Counted from the stretch's first letter, positions 16,209 through 24,900 are shown. The stretch is 64,000 nucleotides of DNA from UBA1494_A sp963973975 (GCA_963973975.1 CAXBCF010000013.1:31046-95045); one strand, 5' to 3'. Numbers and translations: made by a program. Notes: generated by a model not told the origin, from the letters alone.

Positions 16209-16718
16209 TTATAATTTGAATGATAAACCAAACTTACCACCTGAAAAAACACTTCCTCCACCTAGTTCGAGGTTCACGCCAAGATTTTCTTTGAAGTAAT
16301 AGCGACCACCTATTTGCGCACCGAGTCCCAATCCAGAATTATAGTTGCCTCCGTAATCACTTGGAGAACTCCAATGGTAAAATCCGAGATTTAATCCTGC
16401 ATAAAAATTCCATTCTTTAGGAATATCTAAAAGTGCATTAAAGTGAAAATTGGCATTTCCTGACACACCAAAAATTGAATGGTTGTACCTGAAATTTCGA
16501 TAGCGGTCATTAAAAGAACGATATGACAATTCACCTCCAATGGTTACATTTTCATGTACCCCGTGATCTAATCCTACATATAGCGGAATACCCCAACTTG
16601 ATAAACCAACTCCAAAATTTGCTTGTGATTGTCCAATTGCAATTGGGTTTTGTGCATGACTAGCGCCTGCTAAGCTGATTAAAAATAATGTTGCCAAATA
16701 GATTTTTACTTTATTCAT
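16209..16718 (-). CDS. small outer-membrane beta-barrel protein (tandem paralogue 1)
   Basis: 169 residues: signal peptide (MNKVKIYLATLFLISLAGASHAQ), then NPIAIGQSQANFGVGLSSWGIPLYVGLDHG and a barrel ending GGSVFSGGKFGLSFKL. The whole mature part is nearly the same as that of the next gene (16904), so the two arose by a recent duplication. Many Gly/Tyr/Phe strands point to an eight-stranded outer-membrane barrel. Function unknown. It is convergent with the carboxylase gene (20 bp between stops). Confidence 0.75.
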   Translation of the reverse strand: MNKVKIYLATLFLISLAGASHAQNPIAIGQSQANFGVGLSSWGIPLYVGLDHGVHENVTIGGELSYRSFNDRYRNFRYNHSIFGVSGNANFHFNALLDIPKEWNFYAGLNLGFYHWSSPSDYGGNYNSGLGLGAQIGGRYYFKENLGVNLELGGGSVFSGGKFGLSFKL

Positions 16719-16847
16719 TAGGTTGTTTTTAAATTTCAGTCAAAATTAATTGATGTTACTATAAAAGTATATCCCACTACGATTAAACACCAATTTATGT
16801 TTGTAAATTTTCTTAATCAAACCGAATCACAGAAACACTATAAACTA

Positions 16848-16885
16848 AAAATCGGACACAACACTAATGTGTTATATCCGATTTT
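16848..16885 (-). terminator. terminator after the second paralogue
   Basis: A 17-bp inverted repeat around a TAAT loop (AAAATCGGA... / ...TCCGATTTT). The two non-Watson-Crick positions become G-U pairs when read on the minus strand, followed there by a U run. Ends transcription of 16904-17407 before paralogue 1. Confidence 0.75.
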
Positions 16886-16903
16886 AAAACTTTGAAAAGC
16901 TAC

Positions 16904-17407
16904 TTATAACTTCAGCGACAATCCAAATTTACCACCTGAAAAAACACTTCCTCCACCTAATTCAAGGTTCACACCAAGTTTTTCAGTAAAGTAATAGCGT
17001 CCGCCTATTTGTGCTCCAAGTCCTAAACCTGAATTATAATTTCCTCGGTACTCGTTTGGTGAATTCCAATGGTAAAAACCAAGATTCAGTCCTGCATAAA
17101 AGTCCCAATTACTTGGAATATCTAAAAGTGCATTAAAGTGGAAGTTGGCGTTTACTGCAGCTCCAATAATAGAATGATTGTATCTGTTGTCTCTGTATCG
17201 ATTATTATAAGTACGATAAGATAATTCTCCTCCAAGAGTTACATTTGGATGAACACCATGATCTAATCCAATATAAACTGGAATCCCCCAGCTAGATAAG
17301 CCAACTCCGAAGTTAAATTGTGACTGTCCTTTTGCAATGGGGTTTTGAGAAAAACTAGATGTGGCAATTACGATAATTAGTACAAGTAGAATGTATACTT
17401 TTTTCAT
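16904..17407 (-). CDS. small outer-membrane beta-barrel protein (tandem paralogue 2)
   Basis: 167 residues with a signal peptide (MKKVYILLVLIIVIATSSFSQ) and a mature part that matches paralogue 1 along its full length: QFNFGVGLSSWGIPVYIGLDHGVHP, GGELSYRTYNNRYRDNRYNHS, LDIPSNWDFYAGLNLGFYHW and the same 17-residue C-terminal strand. Each copy has its own upstream region, and copy 2 has its own terminator, so they are probably expressed separately. The C-terminal ~60 residues are the most alike, the signal peptides the least. Function unknown. Confidence 0.75.
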   Translation of the reverse strand: MKKVYILLVLIIVIATSSFSQNPIAKGQSQFNFGVGLSSWGIPVYIGLDHGVHPNVTLGGELSYRTYNNRYRDNRYNHSIIGAAVNANFHFNALLDIPSNWDFYAGLNLGFYHWNSPNEYRGNYNSGLGLGAQIGGRYYFTEKLGVNLELGGGSVFSGGKFGLSLKL

Positions 17408-17434
17408 TGTCTTTGATTTAAGTGGTTTTAGGAT

Positions 17435-17472
17435 AAAAAAATACCTGACTTACAAATTGTAAATCAGGTATT
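17435..17472 (-). terminator. terminator after the ice-binding-like gene
   Basis: A 16-bp stem (AATACCTGA.TTACAA and its complement) with a one-base loop at 17440-17472; the single mismatch reads as G-U on the minus strand. A U run follows (17435-17440 complement). It separates the DUF3494 gene from paralogue 2. Confidence 0.8.
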
Positions 17473-17487
17473 CAATAGATTTTGAAA

Positions 17488-18576
17488 TTATGGTTGTGTT
17501 ACTGTATTTGCATCAAGGATAACAGCTGTTTGAGCCAATGCACGTCCTGTAAATACTGCATCTGTTTGAAGCGTAATTCCAGTCATTGATAAAACAACTC
17601 CTTTAAAGTTTGATGTTGTTCCAAGGCTAACTTCACCAGCAACTTGCCAGAAAATATTTTCAGCTTTTGCACCACCACTTAGGGTGATATTAACTCCTGC
17701 GCTTACTGTAAGGTCTCCTGCAATTTGGAAAATCCAGATATCCGACGAACTACCTGATATTACAAGATTGGTAGGTGCAATTACTGTGTTGGTCCATTTG
17801 TATAAACCAGGTATCAATGTTTTTCCACCGATATTTCCAGTTGCTAATTCATTAAAATCAGGATTAGAACGACCTGCTGCATCATTGTATGCAAGAATCA
17901 TATCGTCAACAGCTGTAGTTAAATTAGTTGGAGTAGGAGCAGCCATATCTGCTGCAAATACTTTTCCAGTAATTTGAGAAGAAGTTGCATATCCTGTGGC
18001 ATCTACTAAAGAGAAACCTGTGATAAAAGTAGCCGCAGCTGGACTAATTCCAATGTCACCAGTCACTGCAGAAGTAGGGCTGTTATTTATCGCTGTTTTT
18101 GCAAGAATCACAAAGTTTTCAGCAGACCTCAAGTTGACTGTATTCATACCCGTTGCATTCACTCCTGTAGTAAAATCCCATTTATATTCGGATGGAATAG
18201 CTTTTCCAGCCGTATTTTTAACAGCAGTAGTAATTGTTGCAGTGTAGGTTGTATTATCTGACAATGCTGCAACAGGGTTAAATGTTGCCGTCAATCCTGC
18301 ATATGAAACTATTCCTGCAATAAGTGTATTTCCTTGTTTTAAAGTAAAGGAAGTATTGTTAAAACTTGAAGCATTCATAGGCTGGTTAAAACCTGCTGAA
18401 ACTATTTTGTTTAGTGCTACATCAGTAGCATTATTTGCAGGACTTGTTGCTTCAACTTTAGGACTAGTGGTTGTTGGATTTGTTCCTGGAACTGAATTAT
18501 CATCATCATCTTTACATCCGGAAATTAAAACGATTGCAGCAAAGGCAAGCGCGGTTGATATTTTCTTAATATTCAT
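17488..18576 (-). CDS. DUF3494 ice-binding-like lipoprotein with an Ig-like domain
   Basis: 362 residues. The signal peptide ends in a lipobox (IVLISGC, Cys near 21) followed by Asp-rich KDDDDN, which fits surface-directed lipoproteins of this phylum. A Big_5-type Ig-like domain (about 40-140: SPANNATDVALNKIVSAGFN ... YKWDFTTG) is followed by the DUF3494 beta-solenoid (about 145-360: AENFVILAKTAINNSP, TGDIGISPAA, LIPGLYKWTN, GSSSDIWIFQIAGDL, GTTSNFKGVVLSMTGITL, FTGRALAQTAVILD). DUF3494 proteins with this motif series bind ice and shape or inhibit its growth; some DUF3494 proteins act as adhesins to ice. Surface lipidation plus an Ig spacer suggests an adhesin-like layout. An AraC-type regulator lies upstream. 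Confidence 0.88.
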   Translation of the reverse strand: MNIKKISTALAFAAIVLISGCKDDDDNSVPGTNPTTTSPKVEATSPANNATDVALNKIVSAGFNQPMNASSFNNTSFTLKQGNTLIAGIVSYAGLTATFNPVAALSDNTTYTATITTAVKNTAGKAIPSEYKWDFTTGVNATGMNTVNLRSAENFVILAKTAINNSPTSAVTGDIGISPAAATFITGFSLVDATGYATSSQITGKVFAADMAAPTPTNLTTAVDDMILAYNDAAGRSNPDFNELATGNIGGKTLIPGLYKWTNTVIAPTNLVISGSSSDIWIFQIAGDLTVSAGVNITLSGGAKAENIFWQVAGEVSLGTTSNFKGVVLSMTGITLQTDAVFTGRALAQTAVILDANTVTQP

Positions 18577-18842
18577 AAAATTTGGTTTTTAATTACGCAA
18601 CTGGCGTTCAGACTGAAAGTATTGACAGCATTCAAAGTTCAGATTTCTTAAAACTTATCTTCTTACAGAATTAAAGCGAAGAGTTACAAGATTCACACAT
18701 TAACACCAAATTATTCGATAGAAAGCGATTTTAGTACTGAACCTTCCTTTACCAAAAAGGCCAATAGCATTAATTAGATTAAACTCAATCTAGAAAATCA
18801 CTATTTCAGGATTACCATCTTTTCTTAAATTTCTAATTTATT

Positions 18843-19403
18843 TTAAACGTCTTCTAGGTTTACCTTGCGCTTTTCTTTGAGGTGTTTATAGAAGGAAGGG
18901 GTAAGTCCGGTAATTTTTTTAAACTGATTAGAAAGTGCTGCAACACTACTATAGTTCAATTTATATGAGATCTCAGTTAAATTAAGTTCATCATAAATTA
19001 TCAGTTCTTTTACTTTTTCAATTTTGTGAATTATTATAAACTGCTCTATGTTAATGCCTTCAACTTCTGAAAAGATATTTGCCAAATAGGTATAGTCATG
19101 ATTTAAAGTTCTACTAAGATAAATCGAATACTTCACTTTAGGTAAACAATCCGAATAATGAATCATTTCAATAATCACGTTCTTTATTCTCTCGATTAAA
19201 ATTGCTTTTTTGTTATCCATTAGCTCTAATCCAGATTTCATTAGCTCAATTTTTAGTTGCAGGCGCTGCTCAGATGTTATCGCTTCAAAGATTTCAATTT
19301 TACCCAAATCCAGTTTTATACAAGTTAACCCTATCCTATGAAGTTCTTCTTGAACTATCATCTTACAACGTTGACTAACCATGTATTTTATATAAAGAAT
19401 CAT
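18843..19403 (-). CDS. AraC-family regulator with an HMA-like N-terminal domain
   Basis: 186 residues. The C-terminal half holds the AraC double helix-turn-helix (LNLTEISYKLNYSSVAALSNQFKKITGLTPSFYKHL given here only in part: first HTH about 125-150, second about 155-178). The N-terminal 60 residues (IKYMVSQRC, then VQEELHRIGLTCIKLDLGKIEI) look like a ferredoxin-like/HMA fold keeping one Cys, a layout I recall from a small Bacteroidota regulator family. No sugar-binding cupin domain is present. It is 266 bp upstream of, and co-directional with, the ice-binding-like gene, so it is a candidate regulator of it. An interrupted repeat TAGATT-N6-AATCTA lies at 18775-18792 between them. Confidence 0.82.
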   Translation of the reverse strand: MILYIKYMVSQRCKMIVQEELHRIGLTCIKLDLGKIEIFEAITSEQRLQLKIELMKSGLELMDNKKAILIERIKNVIIEMIHYSDCLPKVKYSIYLSRTLNHDYTYLANIFSEVEGINIEQFIIIHKIEKVKELIIYDELNLTEISYKLNYSSVAALSNQFKKITGLTPSFYKHLKEKRKVNLEDV

Positions 19404-19586
19404 AGAATTAAGAATAGTTTAGAGGAAAGTGAAATGAGAGAGTTAACAGCTAAAACGCTGCAATTATATTATTCCACTTCTCGTAAGATACTCATTATTT
19501 GGCAATAAAAATAATTTTCATGAAATTAGTTTTTAGCCATGTTGATTAATATGGGATAAATTTTAAAATGAATAAACTAAAAACCT

Positions 19587-20786
19587 TTATTTAATAAGTT
19601 CTCTTAATTCAATATTCATTTGGCTAAATAGTGGTTTCCAAGTATATTTCTCAGCAGCAATCTTTCTACTTTTATCGCGAAGTGTATTCCATGTATTTTC
19701 ATTCTCAATCAATTGAAGGCATGAGCTAGCAAAATTACTGGCATAATCTGCTATCATTACTTCTTGTTGATGAATTAGGTTTAAGCCTTCGGCTCCAACG
19801 TTTGTAGTTACCATTGGCACTCCACGATACAAACCCTCTAAAACTTTTACTTTCATGCCACTGCCAAAACGAAGTGGAACGATGTAAACCCTTGTTTTTT
19901 GTAAATAACTATCCAAATCAGTTACAAAACCTGTAAAAATTATTTGAGGGTCTTCATTCGCGGCTATTATTATTCGTTGGTTTGGAGATTTACCTAAAAC
20001 ATAAAGTTTAACGCTTTCATGTTTGCCTTTAATACTTGGCCAAACTTCCTTAATGAACCAACAAATTCCATCAATGTTAGGCTCCCAACTTAATGTTCCA
20101 ATAAATGTAATGGCTAGTTCAGTTGCTTCAAATTTGATGTCAGGTAAAGATAATAAGTGGTCGTTTCCTAAGTGATAGGTGAATTTGTGCTTGGAAACGT
20201 CAATCCCATGACTCTTATAAATAGCAATGTCAGAAGGAGTAGAGTAAATCAAATCAGCTTGCTTAAAAATGATTTTTTCATATTTTTTTATACGAATAGC
20301 TTCATTTTTAAGCACCCATTTTTTTAAGGGATTACTTTCCAATTCTCCCATTCTTTCCCATAACATAAATTCGGCGTTGTGTGTGTGCAACACAACTTTT
20401 CCTGTAAAATTTTTAGGAACATATTGAAACATTTCATAATGATCTACTAAAATCAAGTCATGTACTTTGGAAAACTGATTGACTTTACTTTTAAAAGTTT
20501 TAGAGTAATTCCTGTAGACATTTAAACAGGGATAACCAAAATAGCTTTTTACTAAAGTTAGTGCGTTTCGCTTGATACATAGTGGGATATATAGCTGATT
20601 TTTTAGAGAAATATTCTCTTTCAATTCAGCAACAAATTGTTCATCATCCTCTTTTAAAAGGCAAGCGAGACTAACATCATAGCGTTGTGCTAAATCCTTC
20701 AAATAGTTCCACGATTTTATAGTTCCTCCACTCATTGGAGGGTATGGAAGCTGCGTGCTTAGGAATAAAATTCGTGGAGAACTCAT
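19587..20786 (-). CDS. glycosyltransferase (GT-B, GT4-like)
   Basis: 399 residues. The N-terminus (SPRILFLSTQLPYPPMSGGTIKSWNYLKDLA) is the acceptor-domain start of GT4-like enzymes. The C-terminal half has ITFIGTLSWEPNIDGICWFIKEVWP, LYVLGKSPNQR and VYIVPLRFGSGMKVKVLEGL..GVPMVTTNVGAEGL (with the donor-site Glu), as in enzymes adding sugars to cell-surface polysaccharides. No membrane segment; probably cytoplasmic or peripheral. No other polysaccharide genes are beside it, so it may be a stand-alone modifier. Confidence 0.85.
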   Translation of the reverse strand: MSSPRILFLSTQLPYPPMSGGTIKSWNYLKDLAQRYDVSLACLLKEDDEQFVAELKENISLKNQLYIPLCIKRNALTLVKSYFGYPCLNVYRNYSKTFKSKVNQFSKVHDLILVDHYEMFQYVPKNFTGKVVLHTHNAEFMLWERMGELESNPLKKWVLKNEAIRIKKYEKIIFKQADLIYSTPSDIAIYKSHGIDVSKHKFTYHLGNDHLLSLPDIKFEATELAITFIGTLSWEPNIDGICWFIKEVWPSIKGKHESVKLYVLGKSPNQRIIIAANEDPQIIFTGFVTDLDSYLQKTRVYIVPLRFGSGMKVKVLEGLYRGVPMVTTNVGAEGLNLIHQQEVMIADYASNFASSCLQLIENENTWNTLRDKSRKIAAEKYTWKPLFSQMNIELRELIK

Positions 20787-20847
20787 CGCTTGAGGAAAAT
20801 TAGTTTGCGAAGGTAAATAATTCCGATTTTTAAATTGGCTTGTCCTT

Positions 20848-20876
20848 CATCTTTGTAAAAGATGTTTTTTTTTTTT
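20848..20876 (+). terminator. terminator-like hairpin in a leader region
   Basis: CATCTTT-GTA-AAAGATG followed by twelve T residues. It is a good intrinsic terminator on the plus strand, yet no plus-strand gene lies upstream (the neighbour at 20786 is on the minus strand). It stands about 108 bases before the thioredoxin-like gene and upstream of that gene's candidate promoter. Confidence 0.5.
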
Positions 20877-20944
20877 CCATAGCAGTAATTATCAGAAATC
20901 ATAAAATCCTATTAAAAATTTCTAAATGAGTTTTGGGCAATTTC

Positions 20945-20971
20945 TTGAATGATTAGTTTTATGTACTTTTA
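20945..20971 (+). promoter_or_regulatory. candidate promoter of the thioredoxin-like gene
   Basis: TTG at 20945-20947, 16 bases, TACTTTTA at 20964-20971, 13 bases before the ATG. Near match to the phylum's TTG / TAnnTTTG pattern with the spacing seen in front of the SOD gene. Confidence 0.4.
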
Positions 20972-20984
20972 AAAACAAAAAATT

Positions 20985-21614
20985 ATGAAAAAATTTAAAA
21001 TGCCTTTTATAGCTGCTTTAGTAATAATGATTACTGCGGCTTGTACTTTTCAAAATCAAGACGATGAAGTATACAAAACACTTCAGCCTGGAGATGTAGC
21101 TCCAATGCTCGATTATAAAATGCAGTCGATTTCTGGAGAAAATCTTAGTTTAAACGACTTAAAAGAGGAAAACGGAATGCTCGTTATTTTTTCTTGCAAT
21201 ACCTGTCCATTTGTTGTTGCATGGGAAGATCGCTACCCTGAACTAGCCGACATAGCTAGTCAAAATGAGATTGGTTTTGCATTGATTAATTCCAATCAAG
21301 CAAAAAGAGATGGTGAAGATTCTTTTGATGAAATGCAAAGACATGCGACTGAAAAAGGATATGGCGATGCACCTTACTTAGTGGATGAAAATTCAGCCTT
21401 GGCAAATGCTTTTGGCGCGAAAACAACACCACATGTTTTTCTTTTTAATCAAGACATGACTTTAGTATATGTTGGAGCCATCGACGATAATTTTAAAGAT
21501 GCTTCAAAAGTTAAAGAGACCTTTTTAGAAGATGCAATTAACAACATGATAGAAGGAAATGAAATTACTCCTAATACTACCAAAGCAATTGGTTGTAGCA
21601 TAAAAAGAGTTTAA
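20985..21614 (+). CDS. thioredoxin-like (redoxin) lipoprotein
   Basis: 209 residues. The signal peptide ends in a lipobox (MITAAC, Cys near 20). The redoxin fold begins GDVAPMLDYKMQSISGENLSLNDLK, with the active-site type CxxC in VIFSCNTCPFVVAWEDRYPEL and a cis-Pro region KTTPHVFLFNQDMTLVYVGAIDDN. Members of this group (AhpC/TSA-like thioredoxins with CNTCPF) act in the periplasm; the precise partner is unknown. It is monocistronic, bounded by the strong bidirectional terminator at 21632-21673. Confidence 0.85.
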   Translation: MKKFKMPFIAALVIMITAACTFQNQDDEVYKTLQPGDVAPMLDYKMQSISGENLSLNDLKEENGMLVIFSCNTCPFVVAWEDRYPELADIASQNEIGFALINSNQAKRDGEDSFDEMQRHATEKGYGDAPYLVDENSALANAFGAKTTPHVFLFNQDMTLVYVGAIDDNFKDASKVKETFLEDAINNMIEGNEITPNTTKAIGCSIKRV

Positions 21615-21631
21615 CATCATTCACCTATTTC

Positions 21632-21673
21632 AAATCATAAAAAAAGCCCCATATGGGGCTTTTTTTATGATTT
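21632..21673. terminator. bidirectional terminator, perfect 42-bp palindrome
   Basis: A fully symmetric 2 x 21-bp palindrome with core AAAGCCCCATATGGGGCTTT flanked by A/T runs on both sides. It serves the plus-strand redoxin gene and the minus-strand DUF3078 gene. Confidence 0.93.
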
Positions 21674-21681
21674 GATTATAA

Positions 21682-22686
21682 TTAATTTCGATCATCTTTC
21701 ACACCAAAACTGTATGCAAAGCCAACACCAATCACATATTTAAACTGTGTTCTAGCACCAACTATTGGTTCACCATTTTCTGCTAGTTTTTGTGTTCCGT
21801 CGTTGTTTAGCACTTGTATGTCAATATCATCGTCATAAATTAAAGAAGTGCTAATAGTAGCTGAAATAAACCTATTAACCTTCATAGTAAGTAAGTTATC
21901 CCAATTAACATCGATGTTTTGAGGATTTTCTAAGTAATTTGAAAATAAACTCAAATTAGTTGAATAGGTGACATTTTCAAGTATCTCTTTGGAATAGCCA
22001 AATCGAAGAAATCCTCCAACTTCACTGCGAATATTTTTTCCTTTCTCTAATATGTTGCCATTGGTATCTCGCACAGCGCCTTCAACGCCAAAAGCTCCTT
22101 GATCAGCTAAACTCTGTACGCTAACAACTGTAACTTTTGCAGTTAAAGGAGCCATGAATAAAGTAAAATCTTTACCTCTTTTATAATCCATACCTACAGC
22201 ACCTAGAAAGTATCCTGGAGCCATGAAATCTGAAATTACAACTGAGTCATTTGGGAAATTAAACCCTCGATCAAATTGTGAACGGAAATTTAAAAGTCCT
22301 GAATAATACCAATTTTTAGAGGCTTTTCTTCCGTATTTTGACGTTAGCTCAATTCTGTCGTCAGACTTTATGAAGTCAGCCGAATTTCCTTGTCGAATTA
22401 ACCCGTAACCCATATCTAAATAATTATCCCATGTATTTTTACCTTTTTTGTAATGCGCAAAAAGGCTTGTGATGGCATTGATAGAAATAGAATTTTGCCC
22501 CCCGGCTGCCCAATTATTCAAACTAACTTGAGAGAAGTTGGCATTAAAAACCCCACCTACTCTCCAACCATCTGCTATGGTGTCAGCTCTTTTCTTTTTT
22601 AAATCATCCTCTACCTCAGTCGTTTGAGCAAGTGATATAAAACTTAGTGATAGACATAAAATGCCTGTGAAAATACTTTTCATCAT
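21682..22686 (-). CDS. DUF3078 domain-containing outer-membrane protein
   Basis: From the ATG at 22686 the product starts MMKSIFTGILCLSLSFISLAQ, a clear signal peptide; a longer frame to 22755 would run through the end of the mscS-like gene and bury this signal, so it was rejected. The mature part opens with DGWRVGGVFNANFSQVSLNNWAAGGQNSISINAI, the DUF3078 hallmark, and continues as a beta-barrel ending FKYVIGVGFAYSFGVKDDRN. Function unknown; members are frequent outer-membrane proteins in Bacteroidota. It follows the MscS gene by 19 bases and probably shares its transcript. Confidence 0.85.
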   Translation of the reverse strand: MMKSIFTGILCLSLSFISLAQTTEVEDDLKKKRADTIADGWRVGGVFNANFSQVSLNNWAAGGQNSISINAITSLFAHYKKGKNTWDNYLDMGYGLIRQGNSADFIKSDDRIELTSKYGRKASKNWYYSGLLNFRSQFDRGFNFPNDSVVISDFMAPGYFLGAVGMDYKRGKDFTLFMAPLTAKVTVVSVQSLADQGAFGVEGAVRDTNGNILEKGKNIRSEVGGFLRFGYSKEILENVTYSTNLSLFSNYLENPQNIDVNWDNLLTMKVNRFISATISTSLIYDDDIDIQVLNNDGTQKLAENGEPIVGARTQFKYVIGVGFAYSFGVKDDRN

Positions 22687-22705
22687 TTTCAAATAACTTA
22701 AATTA

Positions 22706-23524
22706 TTAATTCTCTTTATGTAAGTGTACATCCATTTGTGGGAAAGGGAAACCAATGTTTTCTTGGTTAAAGGTTGTATAAATCTTTTCTAGGTTTTCCA
22801 TTTTAACATTCCAAAAGTCAGGAGCATTTACCCAAACCCTAACTGCTAAATTTACTGAGCTATCAGCTAATTCGCTCATTTTAATAAATGGTTCAGGATC
22901 TTTTAAAATTCGATCGTCTTGATCTAGTATTGTAAATAAAACCCTTCTAGCTTTTTCTACATCCTCACCATAAGAAATACCAATAGCCCAATCAACACGG
23001 CGAGTTGGTTCTGTAGAGTAGTTAGTTAGAGAGCCGGTAGCTAAATTTCCATTCGGAAGAATTATGGTTTTATTGTCAGGAGTTTTTAAAATAGTGTTAA
23101 AAATTAATATGCTACTAACAGTCCCACTGAAACCTTGTGCTTCAATAAAATCACCAACTTTAAAGGGTTTTAAAATTAAAATAATTACTCCACCGGCAAA
23201 GTTTTGCAAAGTGCCTGAGAGGGCTAAACCTACAGCCAAACCTGCAGCTCCAATAATTGCTACAAATGATGTCATGGCAATTCCAACCATGCTCAAAACG
23301 GAGATAATTAGAAATATTTTTAAAGCTATCCCAATTAGACTAATTAAAAATGGACGTAAAGAAGGATCTATACCTCTTTTTTCTAAACCTTTCGAGAGAC
23401 TATTGGTTATCCTTTTTATCACCCAAAGTCCTACAACTAGGGTAATAATTGCACCAATTAACTGTGGGCCATATGTAATTACGAAATGACCAATTTCTTC
23501 TGAGTATTTGTTGATTTCTTGCAT
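22706..23524 (-). CDS. small-conductance mechanosensitive channel (MscS family)
   Basis: 272 residues with three membrane helices at about 15-35, 60-82 and 88-110, then the beta domain. The pore helix carries the Ala/Gly-rich pattern (GAAGLAVGLALSGTLQNFA) and FKVGDFIEAQGFSGTV follows, as in MscS. The cytoplasmic cage region runs to the C-terminus (NQENIGFPFPQMDVHLH). The channel opens on membrane tension to release solutes on hypo-osmotic shock. It is divergent from the metallophosphoesterase gene; a TACTTTTG on the minus strand (23548-23555) may be its -7 element. Confidence 0.93.
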   Translation of the reverse strand: MQEINKYSEEIGHFVITYGPQLIGAIITLVVGLWVIKRITNSLSKGLEKRGIDPSLRPFLISLIGIALKIFLIISVLSMVGIAMTSFVAIIGAAGLAVGLALSGTLQNFAGGVIILILKPFKVGDFIEAQGFSGTVSSILIFNTILKTPDNKTIILPNGNLATGSLTNYSTEPTRRVDWAIGISYGEDVEKARRVLFTILDQDDRILKDPEPFIKMSELADSSVNLAVRVWVNAPDFWNVKMENLEKIYTTFNQENIGFPFPQMDVHLHKEN

Positions 23525-23612
23525 AGTTTTACATTTTAATTTGGCGACAAAAGTAAAATATTTTTAGTATTTACATGTTAACTGTCTGTTTTTAAAGTTT
23601 ATTTAATTTGTC

Positions 23613-24857
23613 ATGAATAGAACCTTTCTCATTTTTCTGATTTTTTTCCTGCTCTTTTTATTTGAATGGTATTCATTTCAAGCAGTTAAGACATTAACAG
23701 CCCATTTTTCAGCTACTTGGAAAAAAGCATTTCACATCAGTTATTTAAGTCTTTCTTTGATAATGCTTTGTGCTTTTTTGTATTATCATTTTGGCAATCC
23801 CGATTTGTTGGGCAAAAATGCACGTATGTTTTTGCTTTTTATCGTTTTTATGAATTTTATCGCCAAGCTATTCATGGTCCTTTTTCTTTTCATAGATGAT
23901 ATTCAAAGAGGTTTGCGTTGGGTATATCACCGTTTTTCGAATCCCGAAAGTAAAATGGCGAAAGAAGGCATCAGTCGCTCAGAGTTTTTAGCGAAAACAG
24001 GGATTATTTTAGCAGCTGTACCATTAGTATCGATGTCTTGGGGAATTGTAAGTGGCGCTCACGACTACAGAGTGAGAAGGATAAAACTGCCTGTAAAAAA
24101 CCTTCCAAGAGGTTTAGAGGGATTAAGAATAGGTCAGATTTCTGACATTCATTCGGGAAGTTTTTGGAATAAAAGAGCGGTAATTGGAGGAGTTGAAATG
24201 CTACAAGCTGAAAAGCCAGATCTGCTATTTTTTACTGGAGATTTGGTCAATAATCGAGCCACTGAAATGCAAGATTGGGGAACTGTGTTTTCAAAAATGC
24301 AAGCGCCTTTGGGAGTTTACTCAGTTTTTGGAAATCACGATTACGGCGATTATGTCAACTGGGAAACTCAAGCAGCTAAACAAAAGAATAGTAAAGACTT
24401 GGCGAAAATCCAAAAAGGAATGGGTTGGGATTTGCTATCCAACGAAAGTAGAGTGCTTGAAATTGATGGTGTAAAGCTCGGTATAATCGGAGTTGAAAAT
24501 TGGAGTAATCGTGGTCGTTTTCCCAAATACGGAAATTTGCAAAAAGCGGCATTGAACCATGAAGACAATGCTTTTAATATTTTACTTTCTCATGATCCAA
24601 GCCATTGGCAAGCTGAAGTGGTAAACTATCCAAAAATCGACTTAACCCTTTCAGGTCACACTCACGGCATGCAGTTCGGTGTTGAAGTCCCAGGATTTAA
24701 ATGGAGTCCTGTTCAATACATATACAAAGAATGGGCTGGCCTGTATCAAAGCAATCAAAATTATTTGTACGTTAACCGAGGTTTTGGATACATTGGCTAT
24801 CCGGGTAGAATTGGAATTCCGCCAGAGATAACTGTAATCACTTTAGAACGTGTATAG
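23613..24857 (+). CDS. membrane metallophosphoesterase
   Basis: 414 residues. Three or four N-terminal membrane segments (about 3-20, 38-56, 70-92 and 128-147) precede a calcineurin-like phosphoesterase domain from residue 165. Metal-binding motifs are all visible: ISDIHSGS, FFTGDLVNN, VFGNHDYGD, LLSHDPSHW and LSGHTHGMQFG. The layout matches the YkuE/YaeI type that acts on the outer face of the inner membrane, where related enzymes cleave phospholipid- or UDP-linked phosphate bonds. The substrate is not deducible. It ends 62 bases before the next gene's start. Confidence 0.9.
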   Translation: MNRTFLIFLIFFLLFLFEWYSFQAVKTLTAHFSATWKKAFHISYLSLSLIMLCAFLYYHFGNPDLLGKNARMFLLFIVFMNFIAKLFMVLFLFIDDIQRGLRWVYHRFSNPESKMAKEGISRSEFLAKTGIILAAVPLVSMSWGIVSGAHDYRVRRIKLPVKNLPRGLEGLRIGQISDIHSGSFWNKRAVIGGVEMLQAEKPDLLFFTGDLVNNRATEMQDWGTVFSKMQAPLGVYSVFGNHDYGDYVNWETQAAKQKNSKDLAKIQKGMGWDLLSNESRVLEIDGVKLGIIGVENWSNRGRFPKYGNLQKAALNHEDNAFNILLSHDPSHWQAEVVNYPKIDLTLSGHTHGMQFGVEVPGFKWSPVQYIYKEWAGLYQSNQNYLYVNRGFGYIGYPGRIGIPPEITVITLERV

Positions 24858-24874
24858 GTTTGGTTTGGCGAACA

Positions 24875-24900
24875 TTATTAATTATATTTGGTTATTGTTA
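24875..24900 (+). promoter_or_regulatory. Bacteroidota-type promoter of the DNRLRE gene
   Basis: TTG at 24875-24877, 15 bases, then TATATTTG at 24893-24900, a full TAnnTTTG match, 19 bases before the ATG at 24920. Confidence 0.55.

Noticed and set aside
18577..18842. Search for a gene or riboswitch between the ice-binding-like and AraC genes
   Set aside because: Only AT-rich sequence and a short 6-bp inverted repeat are visible; no open frame or conserved RNA fold could be supported.
22687..22755. N-terminal extension of the DUF3078 protein overlapping the mscS-like gene
   Set aside because: It would place 23 residues in front of a clean signal peptide; the ATG at 22686 is the better start.
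23548..23555. TACTTTTG as a confirmed promoter for the mscS-like gene
   Set aside because: The -7 box matches but no TTG is found at a suitable distance, so it is mentioned only as a possibility.
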